Shown here: one piece after another, positions 11,617 through 23,640 of the stretch
How positions within the stretch are numbered: position 1 is the first letter of the stretch
Layout of the letters: the number at the start of each line of letters is the position of its first letter
From: Polytrichum commune
Taxonomy: Eukaryota > Streptophyta > Polytrichopsida > Polytrichales > Polytrichaceae
Assembly: GCA_950295325.1 (NCBI GenBank)
Contig: OX485807.1
Coordinates: 34,874,440 to 34,938,439 of the forward strand
Reading direction: 5' to 3'
Length of the DNA: 64,000 bases
The notes under the pieces: model-generated
Databases searched by the model: none
What the model saw: only the letters and a program-made list of their open reading frames with translations
Told to the model about the DNA's origin: nothing
Program-made: the position numbers and the translations under genes

Positions 11617-13480
11617 AATTTTTTTTTTAAAAGAAATTGGGTACAAATTGAGAAATTCAATTACAAAGGTAACCCAAAAATACAACCAACCCGGGCGAGC
11701 CGACGCAACCCGAATGGAAATCAAGAAATAATGCTCATCTGCGGCCTATCCCTCCAAGTGACAACTAAGTTACTCCGAGCCATGATAAGGTTTTGGACTC
11801 CCCACGTAGAGTCGAATTCGTCAAGGACGTCTTGGTAGGCCACATCCAGGGCCTCTTCCAAATCCTTGAGTGTCCGTTTCCACTCAATCCTACCATAATT
11901 TTGCAGGGCGTCCCAAATGACTTGAAGTGTTTTCTCAACATGCCACTGCAAATCGTTGAAGACCATATCATTCCGTTGGCACCATATATTCCATGAAAGA
12001 CCACTCCTAAAAAAAAACCAGATGCGACTGAATTGTTTAAGTGTTTTGCACAAAGGTTGATAAAAAAGACATTGCATCATAGAGAAGGACTTCCGAGGGC
12101 TGAGATTCATCTTATTGGCAAAGAGTTGCCAAATGATGTTGGCCGCGTATTGCCACCCATGTTGAGCTAGTGGACAACTGTAAAACTTGTGTTCGATTGA
12201 TTCCACCGACTGGGGACCACATTGAGGACAACTTTTGTCAATCTCTATTGAGATTTTACCATGCCATTCGTTAACCGCAACCACCTTATGGATGACCGAC
12301 CAAAGGAAAATTGCCTCTTTTTGTGCCTTAGCTTTATTCCATATGATATTCCATTTGGGAGAGATTTCATTCCGCCATCTGTGTGGAATTGGCTTCTTGA
12401 GGGCAGTATGCTTAGTAGTCCACTTCCTCCCCTCTTTGGTTGAGTAAGCAAGGAAGGGGGTAACCTTTGGCCACCACCAACGAGCAAAGTCAAAGAAGAG
12501 TTGATCCAATTTCCCGTAGAACAAGTTGAAGGTAGTTTTGTCGTTCCCTCTTGTGAGGCTAGCCACCCTAATGCTCGTCATCCATCCCTCGAAAGCCATA
12601 GGTGGAATTGCATTCTTGGTGTTTGGTTTAATTTCAATAAAGGTAAAGTATTGTGAGCCAATGGTAGATTTGGGGAATGTATTCACGAACTCATCGCTAA
12701 ACTGCACTGGGCTAGGCCTATGCTCCTTGAGGTAACCTGCACAAATAACCCAATCCGGTAAAACATCCTCCGTACTCCTATAAAGGCCAACCCATTCTTG
12801 TGAGGTGAACTGGGCATTTTGTTGGTTGATCATCATGTCTCGGAAAGGTCCATAGGATCCAGTTAAATTGAATAAAAAATCTCGGTGGATTTCTTCCAAG
12901 GAAAACTTAACTCTAGCATCCTCCCAGTTTAGAAAATCATATTTCCATGGGTCCCATATATCCCTAAAATACTTTAATTTGCTCTTGTACAAGGTGTAGG
13001 CCGTGCTCATGATAGTGTCAAAATCTAAACCTTGGTATTCCGTCCTCTACCAAAGGTTGAGTTGCATAATGTCTTTTAAAATCGTTGGGGAGAGGTATGC
13101 AACCATTTTTGCCATCACCTTCCATGATTGGGTAATATGGTGCCAAGTTAAGGTCCCCTCCTTTGTAGAAAATTGTGGGGAAGAACAACCATAGGGAGGA
13201 TGGACCCCAACAACCATGGGAGGAAGGTTGTAACCGCTTGATGCGGTATCGCAAAATGCTTTGAAGGTTTGATTTGCCCCGATGTAAGGCTTGAATAACC
13301 CATTTGCTCTTGAGGTTGGGACTACCTTTGGAGTTGAGAAACATGCCTTAGTCTTAAGGGGCTTACTCTTTGAATGGCGTAGTGGAAGGAACGAGGGCCT
13401 CCAAATGATACTACAAGGATGGAGTACCACACATCGTCGTGGCGCCTCTAGGGGCAATGATCGTGTATAAGTGTCGAAAT
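11617..13480 (-). mobile_element. LINE, 5'-truncated 3' half (plant L1-type)
   Basis: On the - strand a reading frame runs from 13457 to 11721, interrupted only by one in-frame TAG at about 13044. The last 429 residues are continuous. It is the C-terminal part of LINE ORF2. Visible parts are a linker region with GTLTWHHITQSWKVM, the zinc-binding reverse transcriptase module (SPKWNIIWNKAKAQKEAIFL, then CPQCGPQSVESIEHKFYSCP at about 12170-12240), and the IWCQRNDMVFN block. The 3' untranslated part ends in a run of ten A (T-rich at 11619-11630 on the + strand). The endonuclease and RT palm are absent, consistent with 5' truncation on integration. I found no clear target duplication. Confidence 0.85.
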
Positions 13481-13844
13481 AACCTCAAACCCTAATGAAA
13501 GTTTTCTTGCACTTGCATCTAAGCACTCCAAAAAGCATGCTAGCGCCTCAAAACCATGATATACTCAAACCCATTTGAGACCTCCATGTACACCCTAACA
13601 ACATCAACAAGACGTCTAAATAGATTGCACAATGAATGCATGGATATGATGATGATGATGGGTATCAAATGATTATTATCCCCCTTTATAGGAGTTGGAG
13701 GTTGGCGTATTACATGACGTCATGATATTGGTATTCATGGCAAGCCAATGTCCCGTTTATGATATTCCAATTAATTGCATGTTCCGCAATGCACATCATG
13801 TACTAGTGTTACATAACATGTCACATGTTGGCTCTTCATGTAAT

Positions 13845-14100
13845 CGGCACATGGGGGACGGGTTGCAAAGGCTAGGTGTCAGGTGCCAAGATTTGATGTT
13901 GTCAGAGTGTCTACATGTTCTCCGTGGAGAACAAGGCTTGGCCCCACCAGTTGCCATAGATGGCGGCAACTGGTTTACAACTTGCCTTTTACAAACCTTG
14001 GCGCATATAATGGGAGGGCAAACTCCAAGCCCATGGAATATGGCTTATGAATCAACATGTTTGTTATGAATGAAGAGGCTCTAGTAAAAACAAGTCCCCA
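13845..14100 (-). repeat. dispersed repeat R3, inverted copy
   Basis: Complement of the 8 kb copy. Markers on the + strand: GTGCCAAGATTTGATGTTGT, GAACAAGGCTTGGCCCCACC, TTTACAAACCTTGGCGCATA. The copies have diverged, but the order is preserved. Confidence 0.65.
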
Positions 14101-14134
14101 TAAGGATGACACCCAGTTCATCCCAACTAGACTC

Positions 14135-14632
14135 CACTATACTAATTCGGGGTCTCTATTTCTATTCAAAGAGGCAATAAAGAAGAAGAAGAAGAAGAAG
14201 AAGAGCCATTTCATTCCAACTCGAGACCACTAGACTAATGTGGAGTCTGAGTCTATTTATAAAAAGAAAAATCTAAAGATAGTCCTTTTACAAGTTGTAA
14301 TATAATTCACAACATTTTCACCTTCACAATGGATGAGTGTACGTAGACACCACAAATCCTTGGCCGGGGATTCGTGGCACTCAAGTAAAATAATCCGTGC
14401 GGATGAAAAAAAACAGAAATCATCTAAATGGCTATTTTTGGGCAATTTGATTCCGGAAATAGAGTCAAAGGCCCCGAATTAGTCTAGTGATGTCACATTC
14501 GAATGAATCGGCCCTCAACCCCATAGGGGGGCTTTTTTTATTGGAGCCACTTCATCCACGATATCTTGGATGGATGATTTTACTTGAGTGCCACGAATCC
14601 CCAGCCCAAATCCTTAGCCACATCCAACTACG
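14135..14632. repeat. nested inverted repeats, MITE-like
   Basis: Two overlapping inverted pairs. One joins 14135-14163 (ACTAATTCGGGGTCTCTATT) to 14454-14489 (AATAGAGTCAAAGGCCCCGA). The other joins 14355-14396 to 14572-14613 over about 42 bases, centred on GGGGATTCGTGGCACTCAAG. A direct duplicate of the first left arm (CTAGACTAATGTGGAGTCTG) sits at 14223-14250 after a GAA microsatellite (14177-14201). The arrangement looks like one element inserted in another, but I could not fix the boundaries. Confidence 0.6.
14177..14201. repeat. GAA trinucleotide microsatellite
   Basis: About eight uninterrupted AGA/GAA units. Confidence 0.9.
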
Positions 14633-15263
14633 TATATTCTCCTATACGTATAGAATATATATATTTAATTGTTTTGATACAATTACATATATTTTATGTA
14701 TTATACAAATACATGTATTCTATTCTACATATAGAATATATGTATTTCATTGAATTGGCGCAAATTGCACCACATACTACATTAGACATGCATGAAGCAA
14801 TCTATATACTATACATGGACCGCATCATCATCCTTTTAAGTCCAGTAAATCATGCAGTGCGGTGGGGAATGGGTATTGGAGTTAGTTGTCGCTAGGGAGT
14901 GGCCCTGATTTGCTCCGTAACGCTCTCCCACATACAATCCAATTTTGGGCTAAATTTATACCTCGAGATTCTAGTGGCGTCAAACTTTTGGACAATTATG
15001 AGCAACTTGGTGAAGGCGACCACTGCATTAATTGAATCCCTCTCTTGACCCTCCAACAACCATTGGTCGGTCGGCTCTTTCCTCATTTTTAGATCTAGAC
15101 CGTAGTAGAAGTCAAATGACCATTTATACTATTGAATGAAATGAAATGCATTTTATAATACATGAAGGCAAAAGGCTAATGGGACTAGAAATACATCAAG
15201 GTGGTGTCAAATAGATGGAGTAATGGAGTGAATGGGAAAATACATCATAATGACTCCTAACTA

Positions 15264-15635
15264 CACTAAATATGATATTTAGTGTCGCCAATATTTAATT
15301 GTCGTGTTCCATACTAACTGTAAACCGCGGTGTAGTGTCACCGACACTAAACGTTAACCCAACGTTATTTATCATTCCTCGTAATTTGCTGGGGGGATTA
15401 TAGATCTACATTGGTGCAATTGTTGTCATATACTAGGTGATTATGCAACCAAATTTCAATCATCCATAACAATATTCAGTGACAAGTTGTTGATAAGAGA
15501 AGGTAGGGTTTTGGCCAATGGATGAACTCATTCATCATCCATGACAATGTTTGTTCACTCATTCATAAGAAGTGTCTTCCAAAAGTTATCAAAGTGACAT
15601 AGAATACCATATGACACTAAATATCATATTTAGTG
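15264..15635. mobile_element. palindrome-ended MITE, copy A
   Basis: This 372-base non-coding element is flanked by TA on both sides. Each end is CACTAAATATGATATTTAGTG-like, so each terminus is a 21-base palindrome with an odd central base as well as half of the inverted-repeat pair. The interior matches copies at 32.2 and 60.1 kb, including AGAGAAGGTAGGGTTTTGGC. The TA target and lack of coding suggest Tc1/mariner (Stowaway-like) mobilisation. Confidence 0.88.
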
Positions 15636-15769
15636 TACTTACACCAAGTTAGGTTTTGGGAGGGAGAACAACATGAAAGAATGAAGCGGAAAATTGAATA
15701 CAATGAAATACTCAACAAGCGGGTGACCAAGGATGTTAAAAGGAAGTGACATGGGTAGAGCATGTGAAG

Positions 15770-16030
15770 TCACATGGTCTACCGGAATTTGCGTCGAGTC
15801 TATTTCTTGGAGGTGGGTTGATGCAAATTATGGCAGACCATGATACGTTATTTATAATTTTGTCATGTAGGAATCCAGATAGACTTTTCATCCATGACAG
15901 TTTCTTTGGGCATGTAGGCCTTCACCTTCTAATGTGAAGTGGAACTTGGACGGTCTTGGCCTTTTCAACCAATGAGAGAATCTTCAAATGCAATGGTATA
16001 GGCCTTTGGTCTTGTGTCTGAAGGCCCAAT
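15770..16030. mobile_element. partial Tourist-like MITE
   Basis: It aligns to the right part of the 35.2 kb element: the internal hairpin near 15780-15835, GAACTTGGACGGTCT, CCAATGAGAG, and a right end GTCTGAAGGCCC. The left end was not found. Confidence 0.62.
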
Positions 16031-16059
16031 CAATGTCATTCATAGGAATCACAAATTAC

Positions 16060-17900
16060 TTGACAAATGACTTTACTATGGAGGAGTTAATGATTGCAAA
16101 GGTGGAGGAGACGCACTAAAGCTCAAGCTAATCTAGGTAGATTGGATATGGAGAAGGCTAGAGTGGACTTTGTGAGTGAGAAGATGATATCCTAAAAGGT
16201 AAAGAACTTGGAGAAGGCTAGAGATTTAGGGGTTATATATGCTGTTACCTTTAAGTGCAAGATTGCAAAGCTTTGCACATATGCTTTCATTTTACAAATT
16301 ATTTGTATTCCTTTAGGTGTGATGTTCTCTCCTGCCATGTGTGCACGGGGAGGTCAGTTCATTGTCTAGTTCACACCACGTGCGGACAAAGTTTGCTACC
16401 CCTATATTACATACCATATATAATTTCAAAATTTATGATATTTTTTCTACATATACATAACCATTGATAGTATCTTTTGTATATTTTTTTGAAATTATTA
16501 GTCACCTTTGTTTTTTTAGTAATTGTTTTAGTTCAATTATGTGTCATTCTAGTTAGAAATGGTATGTTTTATGAAAAAAACAAATCATCAAATTTAGTTA
16601 CCACTTTTAACTATATCATAGGTACTGTGTATATGTACTCATGAAAAAAATTTAATAAAATTTTGACCCATTTTGGTGGTGCAACTTACGAAAAGAAGAT
16701 TTTTTTTGGTCGCACGTGGTGTTCAACTTGACAATGGAGTGATCTACCCGTGCATGTGTGCTAGTTTTTGGCTTTGTTGGTTGTCTCATTTAGTTTGATT
16801 AGTTGTATTTTGTGTGAAGTGCTATCCGTGATCCTATTATTTTGTTTCCATTATTGTGGTCCATGATCACATTGCAACATTCATGCTAATTATTTAGGTA
16901 TAGGTGGTTACATAACATGAACGAGCACTCTTGCTACATGATCACGCATAAGGGATGTAATAAAGAACCAATTGCAAGACTTTATTCCTTGTAGAGACAT
17001 AGATTCACATAATACAAGACTCAAGCACTTCATAAAACAACATGATTGTCATTTTCATGTCCCATACACACAAACAAAAGGTTATACCTAGCATAAGCTT
17101 TGTAGCATCATACCCAAACCCTACACTTGGTCCAGAGGTTGAACTGACTTCAACCTACTCAAGCCCAACCCATGAACTAACTTTTCCCGATCACATGTCC
17201 CCATCCCAACCTTCGTCATCCTCATTATTGTTATGCTCGAGAACAATGTAAGTGAATCCCAAACATCTCCTATGCAAGTAGTTTGTGAGGTAGCACGTTG
17301 TCGTAATTAAAGGATCATACTCGTGTCTTGTGGAGTCAAAGTGCTTTGTAAGCCTTCTCCATTTTTGTTTAAGGCCTATTATGCCCCACTCTACCCTTAC
17401 CCTAAAACTTGCATGCATTTTATTAAATACATTAATAGCTTCCTTGTCAACATTCTCAGGGGCCTCATGGCGTCCTATTCTACGAACTATGCACTAATCC
17501 ACGCCTTGGTATATAGAGTCCCCTAACACATGCTCAAAATAGTCATACGTGTGCGCAAAATATGTTCTCTAATTACTATTCAACTCAAAAGACCACAAAC
17601 AAATCACATCATGGTGGGACCCTATATATCCAGGGTGTACATAAATAAGCAAACCATGATGATCAACAACGATAGCAACAAATGCTTGACCAAAACCCTT
17701 AAGAGCCAGTGGATAACTCTATTTGAAACAAGTTTATTTCAATGTGAACTCACTGTACACCCGAGGACTTCAAAAAGAGAGTGTATGGTAGGCTCTCTTG
17801 GGTGCACCTGGTGGAACCAAAGAAGACCTTACTGCGTAAAACCTCTAAACAAAAGTGACCCTTAAATGTTGTGAATTCGAATAACCAACATGGGTTAAGT
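16060..17900. other. no gene recognised
   Basis: AT-rich with several poly(T) runs; no repeat family member or domain was identified. Confidence 0.5.
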
Positions 17901-17924
17901 TATTCGAATTTCAGATGCTGCATT

Positions 17925-17998
17925 TTATTTTTATTTTTTGAGACAGAAGGCCAACACAACCAGCGCCAAACCATTGAGAACCAAGAAAGAAAAAGTTC
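17925..17998 (-). mobile_element. very short LINE tail insertion
   Basis: Only the last 74 bases of the LINE subfamily are present: poly(T), GAGACAGAAGGCCAACAC, then about 45 more bases. It is flanked by a near-perfect 13-base duplication, CAGATGCTGCATT (17912-17924) and CAGATGCTTCATT (17999-18011). This is a severely 5'-truncated insertion. Confidence 0.82.
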
Positions 17999-18349
17999 CA
18001 GATGCTTCATTGAGGAGGGAAATGGTGAGGAAATTTAGGCGTTAACAAACCGGCTGTGAGCTAAATTTAAGCTAAGTGGTGGAGGGAGTTGTGTGTTTGT
18101 GACACGAAAGGTGCAAGCCTAACTTAGTGGGGTCGGGGTACCTACTTCTTTTATAAGCTGATTGAGTTTGGTTGGGTAATTTTAACTCTATTCCAGTGGT
18201 CACCAAGACCGAAATTCGAGTGATGAGTCTGGGATTTGAAACAATCAAAGTAGAATAATATTTAAAAATACGTGGGTGTGGAAGGAGGCTCCGAAGAGCA
18301 TCTCAATAAACTTAAAAACCCAAGGCAACCACTACACCTTGCGTAATTA

Positions 18350-18529
18350 GTGTGGGTTATCATTTGGAGTTACTCATTGCTATAACATTTTACTGAGAGT
18401 ATCATTTTTACCTAATTAAGATAATTAGTTAGTATGCGCACTGAAGAATATGACATGATTTAGGTGGTAAACAATGATAATGTTGGTAAAAAGTTATAGC
18501 AACACATAACTCCAAACGGTAACCCACAC
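18350..18529. mobile_element. 180-base Stowaway-like MITE
   Basis: Flanked by TA, with long inverted repeats of about 45 bases: GTGTGGGTTATCATTTGGAG on the left and GTGTGGGTTACCGTTTGGAG complemented on the right, continuing through ATTGCTATAAC / GTTGCTATAAC. Almost half of each arm can pair. No coding sequence. Confidence 0.85.
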
Positions 18530-20229
18530 TAGCTAGACGAAAAGTGTAGTTACAAATGAACCTGCTAAGTTGAGAAATCATCGGTCGAAGTTCAAGGCTT
18601 TAGGAAAATTACTGATGATTTTAGAAGAGTCTGCAGAATATACCTCGAATTAAAACCAAAAGATCACAACATGCGATCGGTTGGACTTGGACATGTTAGG
18701 ATCTTGATTGATTATGCCCAAAAATCTCCCTAGACACTGGTTCGTGGAGAGAGAGGGGATTATCATATACGAGTGTACCTCTCATTCATCCAACATACAC
18801 CTCGATATAGTATGCAACCTAGAGGTGACCCCGAATTAGTGTTAAAGACTTTGAATTAGTGTACTTGAGGTAATTTGAGATGAATCGATAATAAACCTAT
18901 GCAAGGTCAAGATTTTACGGAGGATGGATGAGAGGTATGCATGTATGTGATGATTTCCTCTCTCGTGAGTTCATGTGGTCCTGCTTGAAATAGTAAGATG
19001 TTTGCAAAACTTCATCTCAACATCTACATATCATTATTCAAATATTTCAATGTGTTATGTGGGGCCCATTCTTAGTGGGAATGAATCCCAAATAGTGGTC
19101 AAATTCAAATTGAATGTGGAAGATACTCGGGTTGCCAAGGTCTACTACAAGTACATGGCATGCCATTTGAATAATGCTATGTAACATTGAGAATTGCAAC
19201 AAAGGTATACCGGTAAGTCATGTGCAACTGGGTTGCCCCACAATAATATATTGACATCCCCCCAATTTAAAATAATATATTATCATAGTAACAAAATACA
19301 TAAATTATATTTTTTGGTTTTTTGGGTAAAGAGCGGAATTCTTTCCATGTCTCAGGAAGAAATTTGATTACCTCCACCTCAAGGATTTTCTCAAATACAA
19401 ATGTGAATTGTACTTGAAGCAACCACTAACCCCATCACAATGCAAGATCATCGTAATTACCACAATGCAAACCTTAACCTTGCAATTGACAATGGATAGT
19501 GGTCAACTATCCCTATTTCTAGCGATAATAGACTATGCCACTTTTGCTCTTCCAACGCAATTGAAAATGAGGCACACTTTGTGTTGGACTTTCCATTCTA
19601 TAACCCCATTAGAGATAAATTTCCATCAATATTTGAGAGTGTAGTATTAGGGAGTCATAGGTTTTCTTCCGATCGTATCATCAAGTTTACATTTGTCTCT
19701 ATCTCACGGAGGCTACCGCTCTTTGGTACTCTACGGAATTAACTGATTTGAAATCATCGTGGTGTACTTCCAGTCCCATCATATTTTTGGCTTTGTGGAC
19801 TCTAAAACCAATTTCATTTCATACATATTACTAAACAAAGTTATGAGCTTTTGTGATTTGATTTTGACCCGAAGTAATTTGTGAAGTTAAGAGACAACCT
19901 AATTGCACATATCAATGTAGGTGAGGGGGGCTTAACTTATGTAGTCACTTTCATAACCCCTTGCATGCTCTTGAGGTCATATAAACTTATAAAAACTATA
20001 TTAAGTTACAAAAACTCAAATTATGGGCAAAAGATTGATTCGATATGGAAACATTTTCCATTCTATTTTTTTTGAAAAAAAAGAATGAACATTTTAGGAA
20101 AATGTTTTACGTGGGATATGTAAATGGATATGCAAATGGATGTAACTCAACTCTAGCCGTCACGTCATGTTTACACATGATGCCCATCAAATGATATTGT
20201 TATAACAATTTTATTTACCCCATTATTTG
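18530..20229. other. no gene recognised
   Basis: Part of 18540-18700 resembles 25500-25680 (GAACCTGCTAAGTTGAGAAA, GAAATCATCGGTCGAAG, TCAAGGCTTTAG against the second copy), an unnamed dispersed repeat. Otherwise nothing is identifiable. Confidence 0.5.
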
Positions 20230-20510
20230 TTTTACAACATCACTACAACATCAATTGCTTGTGGTAACAATCGACGTGTAAGTTGATTGTTATCATAGGC
20301 AATCGACTCCATATAAGTGGTTGACCTCTTTCAATCAAGTATAGAGTTGATCTCAAGTCGATTTTTCACATTAGTAGTTGACTTATGTAAGCAATTGGCT
20401 TTGTAGTCAATTGCTCTCATCGTCAGTTGGTTGTTTTGTTGACCACCACATTAACAATGAATTAGGGAGTCGATTGCTCATTTGAGGAATCAACTACATA
20501 TGTGGATGAG
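20230..20510. repeat. cluster of short CAATCGAC / GTCGATT words
   Basis: Across 280 bases variants of CAATCGAC, GTTGATTG, AGTCGATT and GTCAATTG occur more than a dozen times on both strands at irregular spacing. It is not a tandem array. It may be a decayed satellite or a binding-site cluster; no function can be assigned. Confidence 0.45.
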
Positions 20511-20559
20511 CATATGGGTTTAGGGAACATGAAATAGAAGAGGGGAGAAGAACCAACAA

Positions 20560-21760
20560 TTGTTTGTATTAAAAAAAAGGGAATTGTTGTATCATAACAA
20601 GGTTACATAAAGATACCAAAATTTTACAACCAAGTTCATGTTAATGATATATGCCTACTAAGTCTATGGAAATTCCCTTATGAAGCTGGAAAAAATCTTA
20701 ATATTGTCCTTCATGTTGGATCTCCAACAATCTAGGGCCTCATTGCACCTCACATGGTTCATTTGTGGCCAACGTCTTGCAAATCCAAGTCAACGTGGCT
20801 CCCCAAGGATTCTTCACACTAAAGGTCTAGGGTCATCGTCCAAATTTTATGACTCTACTTAGCATAGAGTGTTGGGTCATAATCGTGGTTGCAAAGTTGC
20901 CATGTAAGTTTGCCAACCTTAAAATTCTTAGCCTCCTTGGTGTAATGTTTGACTGGATCTCGATGTCTCTTATTATGGACCCTAAACAATTTGGGTACCA
21001 CCCAAAACTTCTCATTCTTCAAATTCCTTTGTTGTTTTTCTTTTCACATGTCACAGTGATTCAACATTCTCAATTGTGTGCAATGTGCACCTCCAATTGC
21101 ACACTCCAACCTCCAGGTTTCCATCCATCTCCCAATGGATATAATGTTGTCTATGGAAAGATAGTTGTATTGCACATTTTCATTGTGCAATTCCGAGATG
21201 ATCCAAAGCAAAGCCCAAACGAAGTTTATTCTCTTGGTCCAAAACTTTTGAACATGGTCCCATTGTTGGTATTTGGTTGGACCCATTACTGTGATGGTGA
21301 CCCATTAATGTGATGTTCGCACTTGGTCGATGCATTCTATTTCAGGTATACATTTCTTGAGAGTTCTCATGTCCACCATAGTGTGTAGCCTGTGTTGGTC
21401 TTATTGTTGAAAAAACTTGATGAAGCCAAGATGCAAGTTCTTTCAAACAAGTGTCTCGATACTAGTGTGGATCTTAGCTTTCTGCAAATCATTGATCTTT
21501 GAAGTTTTTTGTGCCCACGTAATATTTGGAAATAGATGTTTGTCATTCTCAATCTTCACCTTAATAATCTCCCCTACCCTTGTGAGGCCAAACCACCCAC
21601 CCTTATGCGTCCTAGTCTGGGTGAGGGAATGGGGATCACATTCATGTTTGAATAACTCCCTCTTCCCAACGTCGTAAAAATCCATCACATCTTCCATCAA
21701 CTTTGGCACACCGATTTATTCCATGGCGAGGATACAAGCGTTGAAGAACGCTATTCTCTA
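20560..21760 (-). mobile_element. probable LINE-derived coding relic
   Basis: On the - strand, protein-like stretches follow each other in shifting frames: a Thr/Gly/Trp-rich part at 21443-21709, a Trp-rich stretch KFWTKRINFVWALLW at about 21220, and a terminal block resembling the end of LINE ORF2 near 20670-20760. The order and Trp-rich character fit the zinc-binding RT end of a plant LINE, but no cysteine cluster is clearly kept and no tail or target duplication was found. Confidence 0.4.
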
Positions 21761-21982
21761 ATGTCACCCCCGTACTACATCCCATCGTAAAACCCACACA
21801 TCTAATGAATATTTAATGCCACCACCTAGCATGACGTGGTTTTCCTACTTACTTATTAACTACTCACTTAGGCCAACCCCACTTGCTACTCCTAACTAAC
21901 TAGCCTATATTGTGTCGCTAGGTGGATGCCACTACCATCCCAACCTTACTTCGACCGTGCAACTAGTGTGTAACCCGGCTTG

Positions 21983-22340
21983 CCTCGCACCTTAGTCTCA
22001 GCCGACCCTCTCTCCTGCTGCCGAAATTAGGCTTAATCCAGCTGCCTCTCTCTCCTGCTGCCAAAATCAGGTTCCTCGCACCTTAGTCTCAGTTGACCCT
22101 CTCTCCTGCTGCCGAAATCAGGCTTAGTCCAGCTGCCTCTCTAATGCTGCTGCTGAAATCAGGCTCCTCGCACCTTAGTCTCAGCTGACCCTCTCTCCTG
22201 CTGCCGAAATTAGGCTTAGTCTAGCTGCCTCTCTCTCCTGCTACCGAAATTAGGCTTAGTCCAACTGCCTCTCGCTCCTGCTGCCGAAATCAGGTTCCTC
22301 GCACCTTAATCCAACTGCCTCTCTAATGCTAGTCTGAGAG
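21983..22340. repeat. minisatellite, about 91-base period
   Basis: CCTCGCACCTTAGTCTCAGC recurs at 21983, 22074 and 22166, with a variant at 22297. Inside each unit a 40-45 base subunit, CTCTCCTGCTGCCGAAAT then CAGGCTTAGTCCAGCTGC, is itself repeated, so expansion occurred at two levels. A GAGA tract follows at 22335-22385. Confidence 0.82.
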
Positions 22341-22385
22341 AGAGAGGGAGAGAAGAGAGGGAGAGAGAGAGGGTGTGAGGGAGAG
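22335..22385. repeat. GA-rich simple repeat
   Basis: Purine-only GAGAGAGAGGGAGAG tract directly after the minisatellite; opposite strand is CT-rich like the minisatellite itself. Confidence 0.85.
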
Positions 22386-22599
22386 GGACACCCAAAGCAA
22401 CACACCCCTTAAACCTTCCCCAACTAAAAATAGATCAAGCCTGTCCACTAAACCCTCAACCCCTAAAGCAACACGGGAAGGCCTCAATTCAAACAATTAA
22501 ACCCCAAGGCCCTTCCCCTTTCTTAACACACACACTCTCAACTTAATTCAACCAACCCACTAATGCCACTAATCCTTTAATTAACCACACTAAATAAGC

Positions 22600-23640
22600 C
22601 TAAGGCCTAAAACATAAATCCACACCAAGCCTCACTCTTTTTAATCCTTTTTGTTGTTTCAATAACGATGTCAAATGCAACTTTGAGTAAATCCTAAGCA
22701 TAAAACAAATATGAGCAACCATTTTGGGCTCATAACCCTCAAATTTTTTCTTGCTTTCCAAGTCGACCACCTTCGCCGTATTGGAAATCCTCATTAACTA
22801 GCGTGAGCATGATACCCTTAACCAATTCTCCAACTTATGTTCCTTCTGAGGAATTACAATGTTGACCATCTTGGAGTACCCTTTGACTCGAGGTTTCCAC
22901 CACACAAGCGTAGCCCACATTTTCGCCACTTAAAGGGATACCACCTCACCTAGTTCGGGGGGGAGGGAAAATACTATCAACCAATTGCTTGAGGTTTAAA
23001 ACTCTACTTTGGCCTTATTCTTTACCCAAAAATCAAAATATGTGAGATTTCGATCCTCTATAAAGTTGGGTCCATCCACTACGTATCGAATGGCTTCCTA
23101 AATAGATTTCTACATTTCATTGGCCACTTGTTCTTTTGGCATTTGCCAAATAAAGTTCCATTTGATGTTGTACTCATCACTGCGCACATATTGATCTATG
23201 ATGGCATTGTGGACTCTTTTTTTGTTATAGCTTCCAAAAATTTCACCCTTGCCTTCCCTCTCTTAGTGGATAACCCCAAGGCCTTAAAAGTTCCTCCTTG
23301 CCAACACGAGTTGGAATGGAAAATGGAATGGATGGGCATGGACAATGAAATGGATTGGCACGCTACATTTTGAATGGGGAGGGGGAGGGGGGAGGTTATG
23401 TTTGGTTCCAACCCCATTGCATTAGCCGACCCCACATTTAAATGCCTTTGCCTTTTACTAGGATGCTTAAACACCTTATTGGAACCCTCTGGGTTGTCAT
23501 CTCCCATCATCCAACTCCATTCCAACATCGTGTTTAATAACACAATATACTTGTGCTCACAAACATGTGCTAACAAATAAGGTTTGATTGGTGGACCCAA
23601 CAAACAATCGTGTTCAGACAAAAGAATGGGTGCCAATGAT
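22600..23640 (-). pseudogene. decayed coding stretch, possibly LINE ORF1
   Basis: From 23636 down to 22600 the - strand shows protein-like segments in changing frames, for example STKRGKARVKFLEAITKK (near 23220), WNFIWQMPKEQVANEM (near 23150) and KMVNIVIPQKEHKLENWL (near 22830). It lies upstream, in the same orientation, of the LINE-like relic at 20.5-21.8 kb, with a minisatellite between. That order would fit ORF1 followed by the end of ORF2, but no signature domain was recognised. Confidence 0.3.
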
